DNA of 64,000 bases from Paracoccus sp. S-4012 (lineage in GTDB: Bacteria > Pseudomonadota > Alphaproteobacteria > Rhodobacterales > Rhodobacteraceae): positions 22,993-86,992 of the forward strand of contig NZ_WKKA01000013.1 of the NCBI RefSeq assembly GCF_009674885.1, read 5' to 3'. Under the pieces are notes generated by a model. The model did no database searches. It saw only the letters and a list, made by a program, of their open reading frames with translations, and was not told the origin of the DNA. The translations under genes were made by a program, and so were the position numbers. The first letter of the stretch is position 1, and each line of letters opens with the position of its first letter. Of the stretch, positions 1-10,468 are shown in pieces.

Positions 1-1684
<1,684 letters not shown>

Positions 1685-1688
<4 letters not shown>

Positions 1689-2890
1689 GGCTCCGACCTC
1701 CGTGCCGCCTCGGCGGCCATCGGCACAACCACGGCGCGGCCGAGCGCATGCGCGCGCTGCGGCGACCAGCCGGTTAGCGGATCGGGCCGCTCCTGCACGT
1801 CCTTGAAGGGTTGCTCGAGGAGGATGGAGAGGCTGTCGGGAAAGCGGTTGCCGATCCAGTTCCAGCCCATCGAGAGGTCGGCCTCGGCCGGGCAGCCGCC
1901 GGGATAGGCGCGGCCGGGGATGTAGTCGGGGTTGGCCTTGGCCCAGTTGCGCTCGAACAGCTCGAAGGGCTGGCGGCGGGCGGGCGTCCAGGCGGGCACG
2001 TTCTCGGACGCCCAGGCGAACACGTATTCGAGTTCGTTGTCGGCGTGGCAGTCGAGGCAGAAGTCCACACCGGTCCGCTCCATCGCGTCGCGCACCGCCG
2101 CCACCTCCGGCGCCGGGTTGTCCGCGCTCCACTCGCGGTTGAGGTTCAGCCCGTCCGCATTGGCGCGGGTGTGGCCCCGCATCCAGCCGTCCGGGTTGAC
2201 GTTGGGCACCACCTGCAGGGTCGCCGCGGAAAGCAGCGCGCGGGCGTCGGCGTCAGGGGTCAGCAGGCGCTCGAGCATTCCCTCAAGGAAGAACGCGCCC
2301 TGCGTCTCGCTCGGATGCTGGCGGGCGATCACCCAGAAGTTCAGCGGCCCGCTGCCGAGGCGCAGCATCTCGATCCGGCGGCCCTCGGTGCTCTGCCCGA
2401 TCGCCTCGCGCGTGACGCCCGGCGCAGCGGCGCAACGGTCGAGGAAGGCCGCCTCCCGTTCCGGCGGATAGGGCGCGAACTTCGCATAGTGCGTCACCTC
2501 GTGCCGGGGCACGTGCCAGAAGCGGAAGGCGCGGCCGTCGAAATGATGTGCGAGCCGGGTCCAGTTCTCGCCGTCGGCGCTGGCCACCGGCCCGGCGCCA
2601 AGCCACTGGTGCGCCTGGTTCTCACGGTTCGGCAGCCGCAGCTTGAGCGAGTCGGAGGCATTCTCGATCGTGAAGCGCCGCAGAACGCCCGCGGGCCCGG
2701 TGACGCGAAAATTATACCAGCACAGGAAGTCCGTCCCTGTGTCGGCAGGCACGCGCAACCGGATGTCGCCCGGATCGCTGGCGTCGACGACTTCGACCCG
2801 GCCCGTCGGAAAATCGGCCTCGATCTTCATGTCAGTTCCGTTCCTGTTGTCTGGCTGCATCATCAGCTCAGGCGACGCGGCGGCCGTCAT
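1685..2890 (-). CDS. M14 family zinc carboxypeptidase (cytosolic CCP/Nna1-like)
   Basis: Predicted metallocarboxypeptidase that trims C-terminal residues from peptides. The 401 residues have an N-terminal beta-rich domain (~20-135) of the kind found in cytosolic carboxypeptidases, followed by the M14 fold. Zinc ligands are visible as H192 and E195 (HPSE) and H282 (DCHAD). The probable general base is E359 (LLEQPF). No signal peptide is seen. The ATG at 2890 overlaps the upstream permease stop by 4 nt, which favours this start, although an internal ATG at 2830 (MKIEAD) would remove 20 poorly conserved residues. Its place inside a peptide-importer operon suggests that it processes imported peptides in the cytoplasm; this is inference. 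Confidence 0.88.
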
Positions 2891-3752
2891 GCCTTGACGT
2901 CCATTGCGTCCTGAAGGCCGTCGCCCAGCAGGTTGAAGCCGAGAACGGTCAGGAAGATCGCGAGGCCCGGCCAGATGGCGGTCCAGGGCGCGATCGACAG
3001 CGACGAGCTGGCCGCGTTCAGCATCGAGCCCCAGCTCGGCGCCGGCGGCTGCTGGCCGAGGCCGAGGAAGGCGAGGGCCGCCTCGGCGATGATCGCGGTG
3101 GCGATGGCGAGCGTCGCCTGAACCACGAGTTGAGGCGTGATGTTGATGAAGACATGCCTGGCGAGGATGGCGGCGTTGCCGGTGCCGATGGCATGTGACG
3201 CCTCGATATACTCCTCGACCTTTACCACCATCGTCTGCCCTCGCGCCACCCGCGCGAAGACCGGCGCGGTGGAGATGCCGATGGCGATCATGGCGTTGGT
3301 CAGGCTCGGGCCGAGGAAGGCCGCGAGCGCGATGGCCAGGATCAGGAAGGGGATCGCGAGGAACGCGTCGATGACCCGCATCGCGACCGTGTCCACCGCG
3401 CCGCCGACATAGCCCGCGATCATGCCGAAGGGCACGCCGATGACGAAGGCGATGGCGACCGAGATCACGCCCGCCATCAGCGAGGCGCGGGCGCCGTAGA
3501 TCACGCGCGAAAACACGTCGCGCCCAAGCTCGTCGGTGCCGAACCAGTGCGCCGCCGAGGGCGGCTTACGGACCGCGGCCCAGTCGGCGGCCGTCGGCTC
3601 GTAGGGCGCAATCAGCGGCGCCGCGACGGCGATCAGGATGAAAGCCAGCACGATCGCCGCGCCGACCATCGCCGGCTTGTGCGCCATGAAGCGGCGCAGC
3701 ACCCGCGACTTGATCCGGCGGCGGCGCGGCAGGGGGGCGGCGGAAACCTCTG

Positions 3753-3756
<4 letters not shown>
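2887..3756 (-). CDS. Peptide ABC transporter permease, DppC/OppC type
   Basis: Inner-membrane permease subunit of the peptide importer. The 289 residues begin with the short basic segment and first transmembrane helix of the OppC_N type (MAHKPAMVGAAIVLAFI), then the GTDELGRDVFSR segment typical of DppC proteins, and about five further membrane helices of the binding-protein-dependent transport family. The EAA loop is present around residues 185-205. It overlaps both the upstream DppB-like gene and the downstream carboxypeptidase gene by 4 nt, so the four genes are probably co-translated. Confidence 0.93.
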
Positions 3757-4703
<947 letters not shown>

Positions 4704-4739
4704 CCACCCCTCCCCGGCGCTGCACCATCCCCGCAGCGG

Positions 4740-4798
4740 TGATCACTGTCATGATCGCCGGCTGGACGATCTTTGACATATGATCACAAATATGATCG
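4740..4798. promoter_or_regulatory. Two matching 18-bp operator-like boxes in the divergent promoter
   Basis: TGATCACnnnnATGATCG occurs at 4740-4757 and again at 4781-4798, 41 bp apart, about four helical turns. Each box is imperfectly palindromic. They lie between the dppB-like gene and the GntR-family gene. A TTGACA at 4773-4778 could be a -35 element for rightward transcription. I infer that these are binding sites for the adjacent FCD-type GntR regulator. Confidence 0.6.
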
Positions 4799-4896
4799 AA
4801 TCAACCCTGTCGAGTCAACGGGCAAGTTGGGGCGGCCCGCCGCGGGCCGAAGATCTCCCCGGAATGCTTCCCGGTCGTGCAGCGAAGGGATATCGG

Positions 4897-5610
4897 GTGA
4901 ACAGCGAAACCAACCGGCCGACGCTCATGCCGGACTTCGAGAGGGTCAGCACCGAAACCGTGCAGAGCCGGGTTCACGGCCGGCTGCGCGAGTTGCTGAT
5001 GCTCGGCCGCTTCGCGCCGGGGCATCCGCTCAAAATCGCCGACCTCGCCGAGGCGATGGGCACCTCGGCGCAGCCGGTGCGCGAGAGCATCCGCCAGCTG
5101 GTGGCCGAACGCGCCCTCGAGGCCCTGCCCAACCGCAGCGCGCGCGTTCCGGGGATGACGCTCGAGCGGCTGGAGGACCTGCGCCGGGTCCGCTTGGCGA
5201 TCGAGGGGCTGGCCGCCGAACTTGCGACCGAGCGCGCCACGGCGGAAGACATCGACGCCCTGCGGGCGCTGATGGCGGTCGGGATCGAGGCCGACAACTC
5301 GGGCGCCATCGACACCACCGTCCAGATGAACAAGCGGTTCCACTTTGCGCTCTACGCCATCGCCGGCTCGAGCACGCTGCTGCCCTTTATCGAGAGCCTG
5401 TGGCTGCAGATCGGGCCGATCATGCGGCAGTCGGCGGCGATCTTCGACGGCCGCGGCGGCCGCGGCAACGAGATGCACGCGCGCATGGTCGAAGGTCTGG
5501 ACAGGCGCGACAAGGAGGCGGTCCGGGAGGCCCTGGCCGACGACATCAGCCGCAGCTTCAACCTGCTGGCGAAGGACCTCGCCCGGACCGCAGAGCGGCC
5601 TGCCGGGTAG
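4897..5610 (+). CDS. GntR family transcriptional regulator, FCD (FadR) subfamily
   Basis: Predicted ligand-responsive DNA-binding regulator. It has an N-terminal winged helix-turn-helix (VHGRLRELLMLGRFAPGH through SAQPVRESIRQL) followed by an all-helical FCD ligand domain with the expected acidic and histidine residues (NKRFHFALY, HARMVEGL) for a bound metal. I chose GTG at 4897 because GAAGGGA lies just upstream; the frame stays open upstream to 4780, but that extension lacks homology and overlaps the operator boxes. It is divergent from the peptide transporter and lies 52 bp before the hydrolase gene, so it probably controls both. Confidence 0.87.
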   Translation: MNSETNRPTLMPDFERVSTETVQSRVHGRLRELLMLGRFAPGHPLKIADLAEAMGTSAQPVRESIRQLVAERALEALPNRSARVPGMTLERLEDLRRVRLAIEGLAAELATERATAEDIDALRALMAVGIEADNSGAIDTTVQMNKRFHFALYAIAGSSTLLPFIESLWLQIGPIMRQSAAIFDGRGGRGNEMHARMVEGLDRRDKEAVREALADDISRSFNLLAKDLARTAERPAG

Positions 5611-5662
5611 TCTGGACCCGGGCCGCTCTCCTCCACCGCTCTCCGCAACAGGACGACCGCAT

Positions 5663-7678
5663 ATGGGCCAGCCCTCCGCCCCACGCATAGACATCCGTAT
5701 CCACAGCGACGAAGCCTTCGCAGGCGGGCGCTCGTTCGACGAGACCGGCCCGTATCGGGTCCTGAACGGGCGCGTCCATCTGAGGATCGACGCCGATCAG
5801 ATCGCCGCAGACGGGTTCTACGACCGTAACGCCATCCAGAGGGTCGGCGAAGGGCGGCTGGCCGCCAGCGGCGACATTTTCCTGCTGATGCCCGCCGGGC
5901 CGGGCCGCGGCAACGGGACGCTGCTGCATGAATTCGTGAACCGCGGGAACAAGCGCGCCTTGCAGTTCTTCAACAACGGGCTTCCGGGCAACCGGCCGCG
6001 GGCCGAAGCCGACGCCGGAAACGGCTGGCTCATGCAGCAGGGCTACACCCTCGCCGCGATCGCATGGCAGGGGGACGTCCTGCGCGGCGACCAGCGCCTG
6101 ACGGCCGAACTGCCGGGCTTTATCGACGACCGCCCCACCCGCATCGCGGCCGAGTTCATCGTCGAGAACGAGACCACCCGCTTCCTGCCGCTCTCCACCA
6201 AGATCGGCACCCGCAGCTATCCCGCGGCATCCATGGACACGACCGCAGCGCGCCTGACCCGACGCCGCTACCAGGCCTCTGAGCGCGAAGAGATTTCGTC
6301 CGGCGCCTGGGCCTTCGAGCGCATCGACGGCGACCCGAGCGGCCTCGCCGCCGGCGACCTGATGGCGATGGAGCAGGCCATCGTGCCCTGCCGCCGGCAC
6401 ATCCACCTTTTGGACGGCTTCCGCCCCGGCTGGATCTACGAGCTCGAATACGACGCTTGCGATGCGCTGGCGCTGGACATGGGCTTTCTGCTGGTCTCGG
6501 AAACCGTGGCCTTCCTGCGCCACCACGAAGGCCCGGAGAACCCGCTGGCGGGGGCGGTCCGACATACCATCGGCTGGGGCCGGTCGCAGTCCGGACGCGC
6601 GATCCGGGATTTCATCTGGCGCGGGTTCAACACCGACCATCGCGGGCGGCGCGTGTTCGACGGCATGCTGCCGCATATCTCGGGCGCCGGCAAAACCAAC
6701 ATGAACCGCTTCAGCAACCTGGTCGTCGCCGCTTCCCGGCAGCACGAGGACCACCTCCACCCCTCGGATCTCTTTCCGTTCTCCTACGCCCGAACCCGCG
6801 ACCACCTGTCCGGCGCGGAGGACGCGATCCTGCGTCGGCCGGCGACCGACCCGCTGGTGATCCACACGCAGACCTCGTCGGAATACTGGCACCGCCGTGG
6901 CTCGCTGGTGCACACCGACACGAGGGGCAACGACCTTCCGCAGCCTGACCGGGTCCGCATCTATCTCTGGTCAAGCTCGCAGCACTGGTCGGACACCCGG
7001 CCGGCGCGGCCGGTTCGCGGCGCGTGCCGGGACCACCAGAACAACATTGTCACCGATCCGTTCTTCCCCGGCACGTTGACCCTCATGCGTGACTGGATCG
7101 TCGACGACCGCGAACCGCCCCCCTCGCTGGTGCCGAGCCGCTCGGACGGCAGCCTGGTGACCGTCGCCGAGTATCGCGCCGCCTTTCCAGCGATCCCCGG
7201 CGTGATCCTGCCCGCCGAGGCCAATCGCCTGCGGCTGGTCGATTATGGACCGGCCTTCCCGGACGGCGGGGCACCGGTGTTGCCGCTTGGCGTCACCGGC
7301 GACGAATACGCCGTCCTCGTGCCCGCCCCCGACGCACTCGGCAACGATCTGCCCGGTCTGCACTCGCCTCTTGTAGCGGCACCTCTGGCGACCGCGACTG
7401 GCTGGAGCATGCGAACCCGGGGACACGGGCACGGAACGCTGTTTTCCTTCATGGGCACCCTGATTCCGCTACCCGAGACGGTCGAAGAGGCAGTGCTGAC
7501 CGGCGACCCGAGGCCCGCAATCGTGGCGCTCTACCCAACCACAGAAATCTACAGTGCCGCTGTTCGTGCGGCCGCCGAGCAGCTGCTGAGCCAGCGTTTC
7601 GTCAACGAGGTGGGCTGTCGCAGGTTCATCGAGCTCGCAGACGGCTATGCTGGATCGCTGAACCTCCACCGCCTATGA
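5663..7678 (+). CDS. Alpha/beta hydrolase domain-containing protein (large, ~671 aa)
   Basis: The protein matches the alpha/beta-hydrolase-domain family that carries a conserved SQSGR nucleophile block. Here GRSQSGRAIRDF has Ser308 as the likely nucleophile, followed by FNTDHRGRRVFDG and the HISGAG segment. No signal peptide is evident. The substrate is unknown; related proteins are annotated as esterases or hydrolases without an assigned reaction. The start ATG is preceded by AGGA at the right distance; the frame is open further upstream, but only as out-of-frame overlap with the GntR gene. It follows the regulator directly and may act on a compound related to the imported peptide. Confidence 0.83.
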   Translation: MGQPSAPRIDIRIHSDEAFAGGRSFDETGPYRVLNGRVHLRIDADQIAADGFYDRNAIQRVGEGRLAASGDIFLLMPAGPGRGNGTLLHEFVNRGNKRALQFFNNGLPGNRPRAEADAGNGWLMQQGYTLAAIAWQGDVLRGDQRLTAELPGFIDDRPTRIAAEFIVENETTRFLPLSTKIGTRSYPAASMDTTAARLTRRRYQASEREEISSGAWAFERIDGDPSGLAAGDLMAMEQAIVPCRRHIHLLDGFRPGWIYELEYDACDALALDMGFLLVSETVAFLRHHEGPENPLAGAVRHTIGWGRSQSGRAIRDFIWRGFNTDHRGRRVFDGMLPHISGAGKTNMNRFSNLVVAASRQHEDHLHPSDLFPFSYARTRDHLSGAEDAILRRPATDPLVIHTQTSSEYWHRRGSLVHTDTRGNDLPQPDRVRIYLWSSSQHWSDTRPARPVRGACRDHQNNIVTDPFFPGTLTLMRDWIVDDREPPPSLVPSRSDGSLVTVAEYRAAFPAIPGVILPAEANRLRLVDYGPAFPDGGAPVLPLGVTGDEYAVLVPAPDALGNDLPGLHSPLVAAPLATATGWSMRTRGHGHGTLFSFMGTLIPLPETVEEAVLTGDPRPAIVALYPTTEIYSAAVRAAAEQLLSQRFVNEVGCRRFIELADGYAGSLNLHRL

Positions 7679-8357
7679 CGCGGCCGAGATACTCGGCAGG
7701 CTGCAATCCCGGTCGCTACGGCTCGCTACGTCCTGCATCGCACACGCACGGCTATCGGTGTGGCATACTGCCGACTGCGAACCTCCGCGGCGAGCGCCGT
7801 CCGGCCGACCTGAATTCCTGCAGCGGCGGCACATCGTGCGCCGGCAACGTCATAGAGCCTCTCCTGTCGGACATCTTGCCACACCGACTTTGATGATCTT
7901 CACCAGCCAGCCGGCTTAACCTGCTGTCCACGAAACCGGCAGCAGGCCAGCCAGGCTATGGAGCCCCTCGCCCCTCCAGCAATCAGTTCTTCTGACACCG
8001 CTGGAGCGCGAAACCGCCCTCGCCTGCCTGAGCGGGAGGCACTGCCGGCCGACTATCTCGCGGCGGCCTGGCAAGCCGGCGAGCCTCTCGTTGAAGGCTG
8101 TCCCGACCGCAGAGTGCTGTTCGCACTCAATCTTTATGGCCGCAATTCGCAAGATTTGTGGCGCGAAGACCGGAGACAGGCCGAAATTGAGTGGGCCCGC
8201 ATCGATCGGTCGTATCAACACGATGTGACTGCTCCGCGGGAATGCAGCTGACCTCCGCAGCCTCCGGGTGAGGCGGTCTCAGGCCGAGTCCACTACCACT
8301 GCGAAAGTGCTGCTAAGGCGAGGCGACCGCACTGCATCCGGTCGGTCTCGCGACGCG
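7679..8357. other. No recognisable gene (679 bp)
   Basis: Short ORFs exist on both strands (for example 7675-7893 plus and 7916-8221 minus), but none shows a family motif, a good ribosome binding site or consistent codon bias. A possible minus-strand start with GGAGAGG upstream lies near 7853 but gives only about 33 residues. The stretch looks like degraded DNA at the edge of the accessory block. Confidence 0.4.
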
Positions 8358-8540
8358 TTAGCCACCGTTCCGCCTTACAGCCTCAAGGAAGTCTGCCATG
8401 ACCCGTCGGATGACCTCTGGCCGGGTGGGAAGATCGTCGAGCGTCCGGCGATAGTCGTCGATCTCGCGGATCATCTCTCGAGACATCCGGATCGTTACGG
8501 GCTCAGTGTCAGCTACTGGTCGGCCCATCTTTTTTTGCAT
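8358..8540 (-). CDS. Small ribbon-helix-helix (CopG/Arc-type) DNA-binding protein
   Basis: The 60-residue product has the ribbon-helix-helix layout: a basic N-terminus (MQKKMGRP), a beta strand (EPVTIRMS), helix A (REMIREIDDYRR), a short turn and helix B (TRPEVIRRVMADFLEAV). Such proteins dimerise and bind operators, often as plasmid copy regulators or antitoxins. No toxin partner is recognisable on the same strand. I chose the internal ATG at 8540, because the upstream extension to 8591 lacks the fold. It is divergent from the unknown/GIY-YIG/AAA genes and could regulate them; that is inference. Confidence 0.7.
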   Translation of the reverse strand: MQKKMGRPVADTEPVTIRMSREMIREIDDYRRTLDDLPTRPEVIRRVMADFLEAVRRNGG

Positions 8541-8662
8541 CGGCACGAAATTCCTCACCTGAGGGTTGACTTCACGCCTACACGGTAACAATATGGGCGA
8601 GCCGACGCAAGGCTTGCACCCCTCGCGCCGGCTCTGACCACCACGATCCTTGGGAGATCACG

Positions 8663-9190
8663 ATGGCTAACGACATGCCTAACATGCCTCTGCACGCCGC
8701 TGAAGTGGCCGGCTTCACGACCCCGCTCGCGTCTTGCTTCTCCGCCTTGCTGACCGCCCTTGCGAACTTCGTCAGCGCCGAGAGCGACCTGTCTGATGTG
8801 GATTACTGGGATCCCGCCTTTTCGTGCTGGCGGCACGACGCCGAGTCTGCACAGGACAAGGTCGTCGACGCTCTGCGGAGCGTCCATGACGCCGGCGTGA
8901 AGCGGCCCGAAGATGTTCCGATGCGGCGGCTTGCCCTTCTCCTCGACGGCATGATGGGCTCCGACGATCGCCGCGACTTCGATCGCCTGCACCGGCTGAC
9001 CTCTTCGAACGCCGCCCTGTTCCGGTGTGCTGGCAGCAGCACGACGGCGCGCCGGGCCGACAACATGCTGGTCGCTGGCCTTGCGCTCGTCGACGAACTC
9101 GCGGGACTCGATCTCTACCGCGGCTCCTCTCCCGAGGATGATCGGGCTGATCGCTCTCGCGGCGGCGAACTGCTGCCGGCGCCGACCTGA
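8663..9190 (+). CDS. Hypothetical protein, first gene of the GIY-YIG/AAA cassette
   Basis: I do not recognise this 175-residue protein. It is preceded by a good ribosome binding site (TTGGGAG, 8 nt before ATG). It is acidic and probably helical, with a hydrophobic patch (FSALLTALANFV) and a tryptophan-rich segment (VDYWDPAFSCWRHD). It has no signal peptide or clear membrane helix. The two following genes lie on the same strand with ~165-170 bp gaps, so they may share regulation but are not tightly coupled. Confidence 0.65.
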   Translation: MANDMPNMPLHAAEVAGFTTPLASCFSALLTALANFVSAESDLSDVDYWDPAFSCWRHDAESAQDKVVDALRSVHDAGVKRPEDVPMRRLALLLDGMMGSDDRRDFDRLHRLTSSNAALFRCAGSSTTARRADNMLVAGLALVDELAGLDLYRGSSPEDDRADRSRGGELLPAPT

Positions 9191-9359
9191 GCCTCGACGG
9201 CTGACGCGAGCGGCCCCGCACACCTTCGGGGGCTGGGTCGTCCCCGGCCAGCCCGAAGTTCCTCGCACCCGCAAATCCGAGCTGAGGGTCAGGTCGTCGC
9301 TGCCAGGACGGCAGCCCACCCTGCCCTCATGCTTTCACCCATTCCAGGGAGGCACGCGC

Positions 9360-10304
9360 ATGCCCCACGCTCATGACAACAGCATTATCATTTCCGGCGA
9401 GGCTCTGCCGGTCATCGACATGCCGATCCACGACCACTGGCGCGAAGCGGCCGACAGGCGTGGCTTCGACATCACCGCGCGTGTCGCCGACCGCTACGCC
9501 CTCGCGCTCACCTGTCGCCAGTGCGGCAAGCTCTCGCGCACGCGGCTGTTCGTGCTGATGCACCATCAGCCCCGTTGCTCCCACTGCATCGAAGCGGCCT
9601 GGCGGCAGGAGGCGGCAGCGGCCGGTCTCACCTTCCAGCGCCGCGACCCGGCCAGCACCGCTTATGCTTGGTATCGCCTCCCGTGCGGGCATGACGCGCG
9701 GCGCCAGATCGGCCTGATTACGCGTGTCGCCGCAGGCGAGACCGGACTGCGCTGCGCGACGTGCCAAGAAGCCGTGGAGGCAGCCGAGGCCCGGGCCGTT
9801 GGGTGGGAACTCGTGGGCCCGGATCCGGCGGGTGACACGAACTATCGCGAATACCGGCATATCTCTTGTAGCCACCAGCAGCGGATCGCCCGCGGCAATG
9901 TCAAGAGCCAGCGCTTCGACTGCGCCGGATGCGGGGTCACGTGGACTGCAGCGCCGAGCTTCATCTACCTTTTCCGCGTGCTCCTGCCCAGCGGAATGCG
10001 GGTTCTGAAGCTGGGCTTTTCCAAGAACCCTAGGTCCCGCTTGCAGCATCAGCTGCTCGGCGATGGCGATCTCGCCTGCCATGTCCTGCGCGTCGTTGCG
10101 ATGCCCAGCGGTCACGACGCGATCCGCACAGAGAAGGGCCTCCACACCAGCCTGCGTCGCCGCTTCCCCGACGCCGTCATTGACGCGAAGGACTTCGCCG
10201 GCGCGCTGACGGTCGTGACCGAGGTCTACGCCGAGTGGCTCGAAGCCGAGATTCAGCAGCTGCTCGATGGCATCGAAGATGACTCCGATGACGACGGCGC
10301 CTGA
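9360..10304 (+). CDS. Zinc-ribbon protein with C-terminal GIY-YIG (T5orf172-like) nuclease domain
   Basis: The 314-residue protein carries three successive zinc-ribbon-like units: C52/C55 with C73/C76, C109/H111 with C132/C135, and C170/H172 with C188/C191. These are followed by a GIY-YIG-type domain (~199-275) with IYLFRV, KLGFSKNPRSRL and EKGLHTSL, corresponding to the conserved Tyr, Arg and Glu positions. The C-terminus is strongly acidic. The start is supported by GGAGG upstream of ATG. GIY-YIG domains cut DNA in homing, repair and defence enzymes; the zinc ribbons would give nucleic-acid binding. The target and role here are unknown. Confidence 0.77.
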   Translation: MPHAHDNSIIISGEALPVIDMPIHDHWREAADRRGFDITARVADRYALALTCRQCGKLSRTRLFVLMHHQPRCSHCIEAAWRQEAAAAGLTFQRRDPASTAYAWYRLPCGHDARRQIGLITRVAAGETGLRCATCQEAVEAAEARAVGWELVGPDPAGDTNYREYRHISCSHQQRIARGNVKSQRFDCAGCGVTWTAAPSFIYLFRVLLPSGMRVLKLGFSKNPRSRLQHQLLGDGDLACHVLRVVAMPSGHDAIRTEKGLHTSLRRRFPDAVIDAKDFAGALTVVTEVYAEWLEAEIQQLLDGIEDDSDDDGA

Positions 10305-10468
10305 ACGGGCAGCCTGGGGCCGGGGCGCGGCGGCATTGGTTCCTCGCGTCCCGGAGGTCTCCGGAACGGCGGAGGCCAGGCACGTCCCCCTTCAACTCCG
10401 CCGCCGTCGAACACTCCGCCCACCGGCACCTTACTGGTGGGCCCCCATCCAATCTGTGAGGCCGCCAG

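Noticed and set aside
7958..8251. 97-codon plus frame and overlapping minus frame as genes
   Set aside because: Neither strand has a ribosome binding site, motif or consistent codon bias, and the two frames shadow each other.
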